64,000 nt of DNA from Marinobacter sp. C7 (GCF_022343555.1 NZ_JAKQZH010000002.1:434001-498000), one strand, 5' to 3'. Positions 47,065 to 56,902 are shown, numbered from the stretch's first letter. The notes: a model not told the origin generated them from the sequence alone. Translations and numbers: made by a program.

Positions 47065-47919
47065 TCAGGCACGGCTGGAGGACATGGCCGCACTGTCCAT
47101 GGCGGCAGGTGCAACCTGGCGCTTCGGAGCCGTGCGTACGTGGGTGACATACAGGGTCAGCCCGGTGAAGGCCAGACCGCCTACGAGGTTGCCCAGTGCG
47201 GTCGGAATCTCGTTCCAGAGGAAGTAGTCGGCGATAGAGAAGCCACCACCCATCAGCATGGCGGAGGGGAACAGGAACATGTTGACGACCGAGTGCTCGA
47301 AGCCCATGAAGAAGAACAGCATGATCGGCATCCACATCGCCAGGAATTTGCCGCTGACACTGGTGGAGATCATGGCGCCGACCACGCCCATGGACACCAT
47401 CCAGTTGCACAGCATGCCGCGGATGAAGATCGTCACCCATCCGGCCAGGCCGAATTCCGCATAACCCAGGGTCCGGGACTCACCAACGCTGGCCAGCTTC
47501 TGACCGATGGCTCCCGGCTCCGTGTTGAAGCCGTAGGTGAAGATAAACGCCATCAAGAAGGCAACGGTGAGTGCGCCGGCAAAATTGCCGAGGAAGACCC
47601 AGCCCCAGTTGCGAAGGATGGCTTTGACGGTCACACCGGGGCGCTTGTCCAGCAAAGCCAGAGGCGTCAGCATGAAAACGCCGGTCAGCAGGTCGAAGCC
47701 CATCAGGTACAACATGATGAAACCCACCGGGAACAGCAGGGCACCAATCAGGAAAACGCCGGTCTGGACGGCTACGGTGACTGCGAAGGCGGCTGCCAGA
47801 GCCAGGATAGCTCCGGCCATGAAAGCGCGAATGAGTGTATCCCGGGTGGACATATAGATCTTGGATTCACCGGCATCGACCATCTTGGTGGCGAATTCCG
47901 AAGGCACGATATAAGACAT
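47065..47919 (-). CDS. Formate/nitrite transporter family channel (nitrite importer/exporter)
   Basis: This 284-residue membrane protein of the FNT family has six helices (for example AFMAGAILALAAAFAVTVAV and FPVGFIMLYLMGFDLLTGVFML). FNT proteins move nitrite or formate; the context of nas genes favours nitrite, in the NirC role. I chose the ATG at 47919 (AGAGGGA upstream). It lies behind a sigma54 promoter, an NtrC-like site and a leader terminator, so it is part of the same regulon as nasA, nrt and nirBD. Confidence 0.85.
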   Translation of the reverse strand: MSYIVPSEFATKMVDAGESKIYMSTRDTLIRAFMAGAILALAAAFAVTVAVQTGVFLIGALLFPVGFIMLYLMGFDLLTGVFMLTPLALLDKRPGVTVKAILRNWGWVFLGNFAGALTVAFLMAFIFTYGFNTEPGAIGQKLASVGESRTLGYAEFGLAGWVTIFIRGMLCNWMVSMGVVGAMISTSVSGKFLAMWMPIMLFFFMGFEHSVVNMFLFPSAMLMGGGFSIADYFLWNEIPTALGNLVGGLAFTGLTLYVTHVRTAPKRQVAPAAMDSAAMSSSRA

Positions 47920-47937
47920 AATGCTTCCCTCTGAACG

Positions 47938-47990
47938 AAAAAAAACGGCGCTCCCGTTGACCGGTAGAACCGGAAACAGGAAGACGCCGT
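47938..47990 (-). terminator. Leader terminator upstream of the FNT gene
   Basis: On the minus strand ACGGCG/CGCCGT closes a larger stem with an inner CCGG-TTCTA-CCGG hairpin, followed by eight T. It lies 19 bases before the FNT start. A competing hairpin AGAC-GACGGC-GTCT (47982-47995) overlaps its 5' arm. Confidence 0.7.
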
Positions 47991-48014
47991 CGTCTGAATA
48001 ATTCTGTCGCTGTG

Positions 48015-48038
48015 GGCGGGGCCGCCAGTGGCCTCGCC
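48015..48038 (-). promoter_or_regulatory. ANTAR-type first hairpin (hexaloop ACTGGC) of the FNT leader
   Basis: The stem GGCGAGGCC/GGCCCCGCC (one A-C mismatch) closes the six-base loop ACTGGC with A at 1 and G at 4. It lies immediately after the predicted sigma54 transcript start near 48040. Confidence 0.6.
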
Positions 48039-48050
48039 TGGGAGAGAAAT

Positions 48051-48066
48051 AGCAGGGTTCGTGCCA
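48051..48066 (-). promoter_or_regulatory. Sigma54 promoter for the FNT-kinase unit
   Basis: TGGCACGAACCCTGCT on the minus strand, with consensus -24 and a correctly spaced -12. Confidence 0.8.
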
Positions 48067-48165
48067 GATCCCGGTTTTTACCGGAAAGAAACGGGTTTTC
48101 AACAGGTTGAAAAAAGAACGCCGATGACAGGCGCGGTGCATTGCCAGGAGTGTGGGCGATGTTCC

Positions 48166-48182
48166 TGCACCTCAAGCGTGCA
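48166..48182. promoter_or_regulatory. NtrC binding site upstream of the FNT promoter
   Basis: TGCAC-N7-GTGCA, a perfect inverted repeat matching the NtrC site pattern, 100-115 bases upstream of the sigma54 promoter, the usual enhancer distance. The 47920-48228 gap (309 bases) is fully accounted for by leader, promoter and this site. Confidence 0.65.
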
Positions 48183-48228
48183 GGCACCAGCGATTTTGCA
48201 ACATGCCGAGGCGGGCTTTGCGCCGGAA

Positions 48229-48944
<716 letters not shown>

Positions 48945-48948
<4 letters not shown>

Positions 48949-49355
48949 GAGTCCGGCTCCGTCAGGAGCAGGACATCTTTGTAACCACCCCCCTCCAACA
49001 CCCGGAACAGGCGTTCGAGCTCATCCATGGTGACGGACTCGTCCGCCGCCACACGCAGTGGCTGTCCGGTGCCCGGTTGCGGGAGGCTTGCCAGCAGGCT
49101 GTCCTCGTCCAGGATCCTGCCCCCTGCAAGCCAGTGGCCAGTGCCCGTGACTTGCAGGTCCGCCTCCGGTGCCTGTTCCTGACCGCTGGCGGCTGTACCC
49201 GGCAAATCGGGTAACGGCTCATTGGCCAGCTGACCGGCGACGATGAAAAACATCAACAGGAGAAAAACCAGATTGATGAGCGGCAACAGGGCGTCTTCCA
49301 CCCGCTCCAGCAGGGACTTTCCGGACGTGGCCGGAGGCGGAACCAGATGGGTCAT
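48945..49355 (-). CDS. ExbD/TolR-family protein (second copy)
   Basis: This 136-residue protein has one N-terminal membrane helix ([15 protein letters not shown], about residue 30) preceded by a short cytoplasmic segment, and a periplasmic domain, as in ExbD. The helix holds no aspartate at the usual place (asparagine precedes), which could change proton coupling. Its start overlaps the stop of the first exbD (ATGA), and tonB overlaps its end. Confidence 0.8.
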
Positions 49356-49747
49356 GGCTGTTTCGGTTCTGTCCGTTTCCAGTGGGTGGTAACGCCCTGC
49401 TGGTCGAGCAGGCTGAGGATCCGGGTGAAGCTGGAGAGCTGTGTGTTCCCCTCTGTGCTCAGATTGACCTCGCCGATACCTTGCCGGTCCAGTGCGGCTG
49501 CCAGTTCATCCGGTCTGAGGGTCTGCTCTTTCCACCGAACATTGCCGCCACTGAGGATCGTCAGCGCAGGCAGGGGGTCCCCACTCGCGCCGTTGCGGTC
49601 GCTGGTGTCGTTGGCGAGTTCCAGCGCACCGACCGGCAACAGCCGGCTGGTGAGCATGAAGAAAACCAGCAGGATGAACACCACATCGATCAACGGCGTG
49701 ATCCGGATCGGAATGGGCCGACCGGGTCTTGGCTCAACCAGTTGCAT
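49352..49747 (-). CDS. ExbD/TolR-family protein (first copy)
   Basis: This protein of about 131 residues has the standard ExbD helix with the essential aspartate: ITPLIDVVFILLVFFMLTSRL. The start is taken at 49747, overlapping exbB by 14 bases; a longer frame to 49855 lies wholly inside exbB and is rejected. Pairing with exbB and tonB is clear. Confidence 0.85.
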   Translation of the reverse strand: MQLVEPRPGRPIPIRITPLIDVVFILLVFFMLTSRLLPVGALELANDTSDRNGASGDPLPALTILSGGNVRWKEQTLRPDELAAALDRQGIGEVNLSTEGNTQLSSFTRILSLLDQQGVTTHWKRTEPKQP

Positions 49748-50534
49748 GAGCGAATCGCTGCTTTCCGGTAAAGCCGTAGTGCCTGGTTTCCTCAGGGGGC
49801 CAGTCATTTCCGCCCTCGTCAGGCTGGCCGGATTGCGGAGGCCGGTGCGGTTCACCTGTGGCGCCTTCCGCGATGTTCAGCACGGTCACCAGTGTGCTGT
49901 TGATGGTCTTGTGAATCCGGCGCAGGCGGAATTCGATCCAGGCGGCCAGGGCGGCAAAGGGAATCGCGACCACCAGGCCCGCAGCGGTGGTGGTGAGGGC
50001 TTCGTAGATACCTCCACTGAGTTGCGCGGCATTGGCACGGCCCTCGGTGGCAGCCATCGCGCTGAATGCTTCCATCATGCCCATGACGGTGCCCAGCAGG
50101 CCCAGCAGGGGGGCCAGGGCGGCAATCACTTCAATGATTTTCAGCGGTGCTTCGAACGGTTCCAGGGCGTGCTGGGCATCCCGGGCTGCGGTTTCCCTGA
50201 TTTGTTGTCCGTCGAGCCGCTTTTTGCAGGCTTCGATCGTGTCTGCAACCAGATGAAACAGCGGGTTCTTCCGGTCACGGAATCCGGCCTTTTGACGAAG
50301 GTGTAAAGGATCAACGGCGTTGGGGTCGTCCCCCCAGCGGTTAAGCGTTTGCTTGAGGTCTCGGTTCAACCTCGGGGCGTACAAGGCCCCGGACAGCATC
50401 AGATAGAAAAACGTTACCACCCCCACGACGGCGAGGGCGAGCAACACCACCATGACCGGGCCGCCCATATCAACCAGTTGCGCTATCGGGCCATGCAGGA
50501 ACGGGAAGCTGGCCAAATCAGCCGGATCGGACAT
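49734..50534 (-). CDS. ExbB/MotA/TolQ-family proton channel protein
   Basis: This 266-residue membrane protein has three helices with ExbB hallmarks: GPVMVVLLALAVVGVVTFFYL at the N-terminus, LLGLLGTVMGMMEAFSAMA in the middle and the GIYEALTTTAAGLVVAIPF helix. It forms the channel with ExbD to energise TonB. GAGGGA precedes the ATG. A Fur-like box upstream suggests iron control of the whole unit. Confidence 0.9.
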   Translation of the reverse strand: MSDPADLASFPFLHGPIAQLVDMGGPVMVVLLALAVVGVVTFFYLMLSGALYAPRLNRDLKQTLNRWGDDPNAVDPLHLRQKAGFRDRKNPLFHLVADTIEACKKRLDGQQIRETAARDAQHALEPFEAPLKIIEVIAALAPLLGLLGTVMGMMEAFSAMAATEGRANAAQLSGGIYEALTTTAAGLVVAIPFAALAAWIEFRLRRIHKTINSTLVTVLNIAEGATGEPHRPPQSGQPDEGGNDWPPEETRHYGFTGKQRFAHATG

Positions 50535-50564
50535 CGGAATTCCCTCGGTGTCAAAGTTGGATCT

Positions 50565-50581
50565 AAATAATAACGATTATC
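50565..50581. promoter_or_regulatory. Fur-like box upstream of exbB
   Basis: AAATAATAACGATTATC, or read in reverse GATAATCGTTATTATTT, resembles the Fur consensus (GATAATGATAATC pattern) and lies about 30 bases before the exbB start. It stands in an otherwise AT-rich patch. Confidence 0.6.
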
Positions 50582-50731
50582 AGTAAAATTTCAAATCTGT
50601 TAAATCTTGTCGATTGGCCTGGGAGGGTCTTTTGCAGGAGGTTTCAGGCTCGCTAAACTGGCCATTGAATCCTTTGTACGCGAGGGGAAGTCAATCGCAC
50701 CCTTGGTAAACGACTACGGAGTTGGCCTGTC

Positions 50732-52696
50732 GTGCTGATCCAGCGGTGGTTCGGAAGTCTGGTAAACCGGGCGGTGGCTCTGGTCGCCAGTGTTGCTTTG
50801 GTGATTGCGCTGATCGTCGCCGGCGCCGGCTCCCTGCTGAGCCGGGCCGAGCTGGAGCAACAGGCCATAAACCAGGTGGCGACCATTGCCGAACTGGTGG
50901 CGGTGGAGCTGGACGTCAAACTCGGCCAGCGGCTGAACATCCTCACTGAAGTGGCGGAGAGTCTCACCATGAGTGAGGCGGCGCTTTTGGGCCGCGCCCG
51001 GGTACTGGTGCAGCAGCAGGTCGCCCTACACCACCAGTTTGACGGACTGTATCTCATCGATAGCGAGGGGCTGGTGCGGGCGGAATACCCGAAAGCCTAC
51101 GAGCAGACCGGGTTCGATGTCAGTCACCGGGAATACTTCCAGCGGGTTTCCAGCCGATTGACGCCAGTGATCAGCGAACCCTACGTTTCCAACTACCGGG
51201 ACAAACCGGCAGTGATGATCGCGGCCCCTGTGTTCAATCACCAGGGGCGGTTTATCGGCGTTCTGGGCGGTGCAATTCTCCTGGAAGGCGATAACTTAAT
51301 GGAAGAATTCGCCAGCCTCAGCATTGGTCAAACAGGTTACCTGAAGCTCGCCAGCCGTCGCGGCATCATTGTCAGTCATGGTGCTACCGGGGAGGTGATG
51401 GTTCCGGTACCTGAGGATAACCCTGCCATGACCGCTGCCCTGAATGGTTTTGAGGGAACGACTCAAGACCGGAGTAGCACGGGGCAGGAGAGCATCATTT
51501 CGGTTCGGCAAATGGCCCAGGTGCCCTGGTTCGTGGCAGCGGTCTGGCCGGCGAGGGAGGCTTATGCGCCCATCACCCGAGTCGGGGATATCTCTGTCTG
51601 GATTCTTCTTGCGACCTTTTTGATCGTGGTGCCCCTGGCCCTGTGGGGGTTCAGGCGACTGATGGCTCCCCTGCAGACGCTGGGGGTACAGATCGAGGAA
51701 CGCTATCGGGGGACAAGGCTTAGCCCGGTTGACGTGGCCGGGGGGCGGGAAATTCGCCGGGTTGCGGAGACCTTCAATAACGTCACAGAAAGGCTTTATC
51801 ACGAGCAAAGGCGGGCGGAAAACATTCTCGGCGTCCTTCGGGAGGGTGTTCTGATGGTCGACGCGGATGGGCTTGTCCGTTTTGCGAATGGGGCGGCCTG
51901 CTGGTTTGTCGGGTCAGAAGCCGACTGCATTGACCGAAACCTGTTCGAGATGGTGACGATCAGTGTGGATGGTAAGCCCTGGAGTCGAGAAGATTTCCTC
52001 AATGGCGAAGACATCGACAGTCTCGATGCTGTCTTGCGGAACAGTCGGGGCGTCGAGCTGGATGTCGATCTGGCATTGCTGCATCTCCGTAAAGGCCTGC
52101 ACAACGAACAGCTGGTGTTTGTACTGAGGGATGACACCGAGCGCCGTCGGGAAGAGCAGCGCCTGTCCTGGGAGGCCACCCATGACAGCCTGACCCAGGT
52201 CCTGAACCGCCGTGCCTTCACCGCAAATCTGGTCAAGCTGCTGGGAGACGCTGCCCGAGACGAAGTACCCTCGGTGCTTATGCTGATCGACCTTGATCAC
52301 TTCAAACCGGTGAATGATCAGGGCGGTCATTTGCTCGGCGATGACCTGCTTCGCCAGCTGGCACACCTGCTCCGTGAGTCCGTGCGTCATTCGGATATCG
52401 TCGCCAGGCTTGGCGGCGACGAATTCGGAGTGATTCTGCCTTCCTGCGGACTCGAACCCGCTGAGTTACTGGCGGAAAAGATACGGGCTGGCGTCGAGGC
52501 GCTGCGCATTGAGCGTGATGGTCGCAGCTTCGGCGTTACCGCATCCATTGGCCTCACCGACCTCACCCCGTGGGACACAGGCCCTCGCGAGGTGGTGGCC
52601 CGGGCCGACGAAGGCTGTTATGTGGCCAAGTCACAGGGCCGGAACACCGTGGTCGTGGTGCCCGCACCCCCCGAACCGGCTGAGTCGATGGACTAG
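50732..52696 (+). CDS. Diguanylate cyclase with dCACHE, HAMP and PAS domains
   Basis: This 654-residue membrane protein has a helix (about 15-35), a periplasmic dCACHE sensor (about 40-300; VSHREYFQRVSSRLTPVISEP), a second helix (about 290-310), a HAMP-like linker, a PAS-like domain (about 370-460) and an intact GGDEF (ARLGGDEFGVILP, about residue 565). An inhibitory I-site RHSD lies five residues before GGDEF, so product feedback is likely. The start is GTG with GGAG about ten bases upstream. The ligand is unknown. It is divergent from the TonB unit and convergent with TauE. Confidence 0.9.
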   Translation: MLIQRWFGSLVNRAVALVASVALVIALIVAGAGSLLSRAELEQQAINQVATIAELVAVELDVKLGQRLNILTEVAESLTMSEAALLGRARVLVQQQVALHHQFDGLYLIDSEGLVRAEYPKAYEQTGFDVSHREYFQRVSSRLTPVISEPYVSNYRDKPAVMIAAPVFNHQGRFIGVLGGAILLEGDNLMEEFASLSIGQTGYLKLASRRGIIVSHGATGEVMVPVPEDNPAMTAALNGFEGTTQDRSSTGQESIISVRQMAQVPWFVAAVWPAREAYAPITRVGDISVWILLATFLIVVPLALWGFRRLMAPLQTLGVQIEERYRGTRLSPVDVAGGREIRRVAETFNNVTERLYHEQRRAENILGVLREGVLMVDADGLVRFANGAACWFVGSEADCIDRNLFEMVTISVDGKPWSREDFLNGEDIDSLDAVLRNSRGVELDVDLALLHLRKGLHNEQLVFVLRDDTERRREEQRLSWEATHDSLTQVLNRRAFTANLVKLLGDAARDEVPSVLMLIDLDHFKPVNDQGGHLLGDDLLRQLAHLLRESVRHSDIVARLGGDEFGVILPSCGLEPAELLAEKIRAGVEALRIERDGRSFGVTASIGLTDLTPWDTGPREVVARADEGCYVAKSQGRNTVVVVPAPPEPAESMD

Positions 52697-53469
52697 ACTG
52701 GAGCCGACCACCACCCCGCTGTTATTCCTCCCTGCCAGATCAGTCGCAGTGCCAGGGCCGTGAGCATCACGTTGAAGATCAATGTGAACCAGCGGTTGCC
52801 CAGGGACCGGAGTACATGCAGCCCGAGCCAGGTCCCGGCAAAGCCGAACGCCACCATGGCGAGAATGAAGATCAGCCAGTCCGCAAAGACAAAGCCGGCA
52901 AAGCCGAACACCATGGCTTTGGGCAGGTGCTGCAGGGTCATGGCGGTGGCAAACGTGGCGACTGTCGCGAAACGGTCACGGTGAATCTGTTTGATGAAGG
53001 CGGCAACCAGGGGGCCGGTGGCGCCAACGAAAAGGCTGACAAAACTGGTCAGCCCGGAGGCCAGGAATACCCCGGTATGGCCGAGTGCCGCCCTGGGCAA
53101 AGCCGGCCCCCAGCACAGATAGAGCACGAACAGCGCAATGGCCAGCTGCCACAGGTGCTCAGGAAGGTTCACCAGCAACCAGGCACCGATGCCGGCGCCG
53201 ACCGCAACCCCCGGCGCGAAAGCGGCAATGACTTTCCAGTCGATATGCCTCCAGGTCAGTGCCATGCGGCCGGCGTTGGAACCCAGCTGGATCATGCCAT
53301 GAACCGGGATGATGGCCGTCGGCGGCAGCCAGCCCGCCATCAGAACCAGCAACAGCAAGCCACCGCCGGCACCCAGGCTGGCGGTAATCATTGACGTCAG
53401 GATCGAACAGGCCAGCAGGAAAACAGCAATCCCCGGAGCCAGGGATTCCGGAATCAGGGTCAGTTCCAT
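52693..53469 (-). CDS. TauE/SafE sulfite exporter family membrane protein
   Basis: This 258-residue protein has eight predicted helices and the family's repeated domain pattern (LLLLVLMAGWLPPTAIIPVH and GLTSFVSLFVGATGPLVAAF). TauE-type proteins export sulfite or organic sulfur anions; the substrate is unproven. It overlaps the lytic transglycosylase gene end by 10 bases and the DGC end by 4. Confidence 0.85.
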   Translation of the reverse strand: MELTLIPESLAPGIAVFLLACSILTSMITASLGAGGGLLLLVLMAGWLPPTAIIPVHGMIQLGSNAGRMALTWRHIDWKVIAAFAPGVAVGAGIGAWLLVNLPEHLWQLAIALFVLYLCWGPALPRAALGHTGVFLASGLTSFVSLFVGATGPLVAAFIKQIHRDRFATVATFATAMTLQHLPKAMVFGFAGFVFADWLIFILAMVAFGFAGTWLGLHVLRSLGNRWFTLIFNVMLTALALRLIWQGGITAGWWSAPV

Positions 53470-54587
53470 TGGCAGAAGTCCGAGGTCTTGATGCCGGCGC
53501 TCCGGCAGAGAGCCTCGGTTGCCAGCTGGACATCGGCCACATAGTAAAGTGAGGCCAGGCCGAGCCGATCCCGGCCAAGGTTGTGGAACACGATGCCAAA
53601 GGCGATATCGCCGGCGGTGAAACGTTCCTGGTGCTCGGCAAAATACGCGGCCGGGCGGGCCAGGGTTTCGTCGTCCAGCAGGGCCTGAACGCGGGCCGCA
53701 CCGCCATGGTAGGCCTGGACCAGCAGAAGGGTGAACAGCCTGTCTTTCTTGTCCTCGGGCAGGTGCCCGAACCGGGATTCGAAAGCCGGCCGCAGATTCC
53801 GGGCATTCTGGCTGGACAGCCGAAGAGCGCAGTCAATCTGAGCCAGACGATGCCAGTAGTTGGTTGGCTTCAGGCCGCAGTCAGACAGCGCACTCGGAGA
53901 AAGCTGCAGGATGCCCCGGGCATTTGCCGCGGAGTGGGCCCGGGTCTGGCCACCGCTCTCGATCAGCAACTGGCCGGCCAGGTACCGGGGCATGGCAGCT
54001 GGAAGTTCCAGTCGGCCCTGCTTCTGGCGGGTGTTGTAAACATACATCAGGGCATCATGCAGGGTACCGGGCTGGTCGTTACTGGCAAAGCTCAGGTCGT
54101 CCCATCGACCCCAGAGCCGGTCTGCGGGCAGAGTGCCCAGGTAACGGGCGAGCGCTTCGGGCAAATTGACGTGCGGCTGGTCGCAGGCAAGGGCGAAGGG
54201 ATAGCCGGTCTGCCCTTCGCTGCCGGCCACCCAGCGATCCACTTCCCCCTCCTCATGCAGGGATTGCCGGGTCGCGTTCAGTTTTTTCTGGGTGCTGGCA
54301 CTGTCCGGACCGTTGGCGATCCAGCCCAGGAACCGGCCGCGCATATCGAACAGGATATGACGCTTGGCTTCGGAGCAATAGGCGTTCTCGGCAAGCACCC
54401 AGCTGCGGATGGTCTGAATGTTCTGGTAGACCCCCTGACTGACCCAGTACGGCGAATCGCGGATAACGCTGGTCCAGCCATCGTTTTCGCTCTCGTCCTG
54501 TGACGCAGCTCCGGTTGCTGAAAAGGCCTTCAGGACCAGGATGAAAAACAGCGCAGCCTGGCGTAAGCTTCCGATTTTCCGGTTCAT
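53460..54587 (-). CDS. Lytic transglycosylase-like (SLT-fold) protein
   Basis: This protein of about 375 residues has a signal peptide and a lysozyme-like core: QLLIESGGQTRAHSAANARGILQLSPSAL holds the catalytic glutamate in ESGG, and the later segment VQAYHGGAARVQALL keeps the family's tyrosine motif. Such enzymes cut peptidoglycan between MurNAc and GlcNAc. The N-terminal 200 residues have no clear match. The start at 54587 is likely; 54608 is also in frame. TauE follows, overlapping. Confidence 0.7.
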   Translation of the reverse strand: MNRKIGSLRQAALFFILVLKAFSATGAASQDESENDGWTSVIRDSPYWVSQGVYQNIQTIRSWVLAENAYCSEAKRHILFDMRGRFLGWIANGPDSASTQKKLNATRQSLHEEGEVDRWVAGSEGQTGYPFALACDQPHVNLPEALARYLGTLPADRLWGRWDDLSFASNDQPGTLHDALMYVYNTRQKQGRLELPAAMPRYLAGQLLIESGGQTRAHSAANARGILQLSPSALSDCGLKPTNYWHRLAQIDCALRLSSQNARNLRPAFESRFGHLPEDKKDRLFTLLLVQAYHGGAARVQALLDDETLARPAAYFAEHQERFTAGDIAFGIVFHNLGRDRLGLASLYYVADVQLATEALCRSAGIKTSDFCQWN

Positions 54588-54639
54588 ACCTGTAATACCC
54601 GTCACCATTCAGATAACACAATAACAAACGGACGTGATC

Positions 54640-56127
54640 ATGAAGCAATCCGAGTATCAGAAACTTGATGCTACCGCTCTCGCCGGCCTGATCGACCGTG
54701 GCGAGGTTCGTGCCCGCGAGGTTTGCGAGGCGGCCATAGAGAGGGCAACCCGGGTTAACGGGACCCTCAACGCCATCTGTCATCCCCAGTTCTCGGAAGC
54801 TCTCGAGCAGAAGTTTACCGAATCCGCCCCGTTCAGCGGAGTACCCTTCCTGCTCAAGGACCTGGCCCAGGAACAGGCCGGCCATCCGTGCAGCTATGGC
54901 AGTCGAGGGCTGAAAAACAACATCGCCCCGGTCGATTCCGAGTTTACCCGACGAGCCGGCCAGGGTGGCCTGGTGTTCCTGGGGCGAACCACGACCCCGG
55001 AGTTCGGCCTGAAAGGGGTAACCGAATCGGAACTCTGGGGCCCCAGCCGTAACCCCTGGAACGTCGACCTTACTCCCGGCGGTTCGAGCGGAGGTTCCGG
55101 TGCTGCCGTGGCCGCCGGTGTCGTGCCCATGGCGGGTGCCAATGACGGCGGCGGCTCCATTCGCATCCCGGCAGCCTATAACGGGCTGTTCGGCCTCAAG
55201 CCGTCCCGGGGGCGCGTTTCCAGTGGTCCATACATGGGAGAAGCCTGGACCGGAGCTTCCACCGACCACGTGGTGACCCGCACCGTGCGCGACAGTGCTG
55301 CGATGCTTGATGTGCTGGCCGGACCTGTTCAGGGCGATCCTTTTGCCATCGCGCCTCCGGAGGCATCCTACTCGGAGCTGATGCAGAAATCTCCGGGCCG
55401 TCTGCGGATTGGTGTGTTCACCGACTCCCCGTACGACACCGAGGTTGCCCCCGACTGCATCGCGGCAGTGGAAGAGACCGCCCGGACCCTGGAAAGGATG
55501 GGCCACATCGTCGAATACGCCAAGCCGGAATTCGATGGCATGGCCCTGGCCCGTTGCTATCTCGGGCTGTATTTCGGCGAGGTTTCCGTCCTCATGGCCC
55601 GGGCCCGGGAGCAGATTGGGGCCACCAACCGGGACTTCGAGCTTGATACCCGGCTGATCGATATGCTCGGCCGGACCATGCCGTTGCCGGATTATGTCCA
55701 GCGCCGCCAGCAATGGAATGATTTCGCCCGGGCACTGGGGACTTTCTTCGAGCGTTATGACCTCTACCTGTGCCCGACCACGGGCCAGTTGCCGGCCCGC
55801 ATCGGCGAGCTTGAGACGCCGGCCCACCTCCGGTTTGCCGCGAAGGTGATGCTGGCATTGAGGGCGGGGCGACTGGTGCACCGTTCCGGTCAGGTCGACC
55901 AGATGGCCCTGGAAAGCCTGGCACGCACTCCGTTCACCCAGCTGGCTAACCTGACCGGCACCCCGGCCATGTCGGTGCCCCTGCACTGGACGTTGTCAGG
56001 GTTGCCGGTCGGGGTTCAGTTCGGGGCGCCTCACGGCGGTGAGGACGTACTGTTCCAGCTGGCCTCACAGCTGGAGGAGGCTTCGCCCTGGTTCAGCCAC
56101 TATGAACGCCTGGAGGATGCATTCTGA
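54640..56127 (+). CDS. Amidase-signature family amidase
   Basis: This serine amidase of about 495 residues has the Ser-cisSer-Lys triad: PFLLKDL (Lys about 77) and the GGSSGGSGAAVAAG loop (about 149-158), followed by GGSIRIPAAYNGLFGLKP. It cleaves an amide of unknown substrate; the GatA-like core lacks the GatCAB context. The start is the ATG at 54640, with a GTG two codons upstream. Confidence 0.9.
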   Translation: MKQSEYQKLDATALAGLIDRGEVRAREVCEAAIERATRVNGTLNAICHPQFSEALEQKFTESAPFSGVPFLLKDLAQEQAGHPCSYGSRGLKNNIAPVDSEFTRRAGQGGLVFLGRTTTPEFGLKGVTESELWGPSRNPWNVDLTPGGSSGGSGAAVAAGVVPMAGANDGGGSIRIPAAYNGLFGLKPSRGRVSSGPYMGEAWTGASTDHVVTRTVRDSAAMLDVLAGPVQGDPFAIAPPEASYSELMQKSPGRLRIGVFTDSPYDTEVAPDCIAAVEETARTLERMGHIVEYAKPEFDGMALARCYLGLYFGEVSVLMARAREQIGATNRDFELDTRLIDMLGRTMPLPDYVQRRQQWNDFARALGTFFERYDLYLCPTTGQLPARIGELETPAHLRFAAKVMLALRAGRLVHRSGQVDQMALESLARTPFTQLANLTGTPAMSVPLHWTLSGLPVGVQFGAPHGGEDVLFQLASQLEEASPWFSHYERLEDAF

Positions 56128-56193
56128 GGGGGTTGTGATCCGGTCTTCTCAACTCCACGTTTATCTTTGTATGTGGAACAGGCTATGCTGTGA

Positions 56194-56218
56194 GTCAGGA
56201 AGGCATGTTCTTCCTGAC
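56194..56218 (+). promoter_or_regulatory. Perfect hairpin before the unknown gene at 56251
   Basis: GTCAGGAAG and CTTCCTGAC form a 9-bp perfect stem with a 7-base loop. It could be a terminator remnant for the amidase gene or a 5' leader hairpin; no T-run follows. Confidence 0.35.
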
Positions 56219-56250
56219 CCACCAGATGGCATCGAGGAGGCGAGCGTCTT

Positions 56251-56859
56251 ATGAACCAACCGATGGCAATCGACGAACTGGTATCAGTAGCACAGGCCGA
56301 GGCCATGGGGGAGCTGGACGCCCCGATGATGGCAATTGTCCTGTCCAGTGAACAAAGCTACGACTTGCCCATTAACTCCCTTGAAACCGATGCCGACAAG
56401 GCCCGCTGGGGACTGATTCTCCGTGCTGCACGTGAGCACGTGGAGGCAGACGCTGTCGCGGTGCTCTACCCGGCCTGGACCACCATTCGCCAGAAAAAAA
56501 CCGAAGAAGGCGAAGCAAACGAGACAACAACCGAAGCCGCCGCGGACGACGATTCAGGCGGCCCCATCGACACCCTGTTTGTTCAGCTCCACACGCGGGA
56601 CCACGTGTACTGGCGGGGCTTTGAGCAGATCCGGGATCCACGCCACCAGCGCATTATCGGCTTTCGCCGGATCAAGGCGCTGTCCACGGACTACCGGCGG
56701 GACGAAGCGCCATCGGTCACCGCCTGGCTGAATACGCTCTTTGAGCCGTTACCGGCCGAGGGTGAGGAAACCGAAGTGGATCGTGAACTGGCGGACCTCC
56801 TCGAGGAACCCGAGGTAAGCGCCGCACTTTACCCGCGCCAGATGCGCGCCCTGCACTGA
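56251..56859 (+). CDS. Unknown protein, 202 residues
   Basis: This soluble acidic protein has no family I recognise. The first 90 residues are well structured by composition, followed by a low-complexity acidic linker (about 85-110), then a second ordered stretch with RGFEQIRDPRHQRIIGFRRI, and an acidic C-terminal tail. Codon use matches the genome. An AGGAGG-rich stretch about 12 bases before the ATG supports the start. Context gives no role. Confidence 0.75.
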   Translation: MNQPMAIDELVSVAQAEAMGELDAPMMAIVLSSEQSYDLPINSLETDADKARWGLILRAAREHVEADAVAVLYPAWTTIRQKKTEEGEANETTTEAAADDDSGGPIDTLFVQLHTRDHVYWRGFEQIRDPRHQRIIGFRRIKALSTDYRRDEAPSVTAWLNTLFEPLPAEGEETEVDRELADLLEEPEVSAALYPRQMRALH

Positions 56860-56902
56860 GGCCCGGTGTTGCGGTGGCGGGCAACCGCTGCCGCACTCCC
56901 TG

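Noticed and set aside
54253..55986. 577-codon minus-strand frame over the amidase gene
   Set aside because: It is antisense to the clearly identified amidase and continues out of frame into the transglycosylase gene; no domain.
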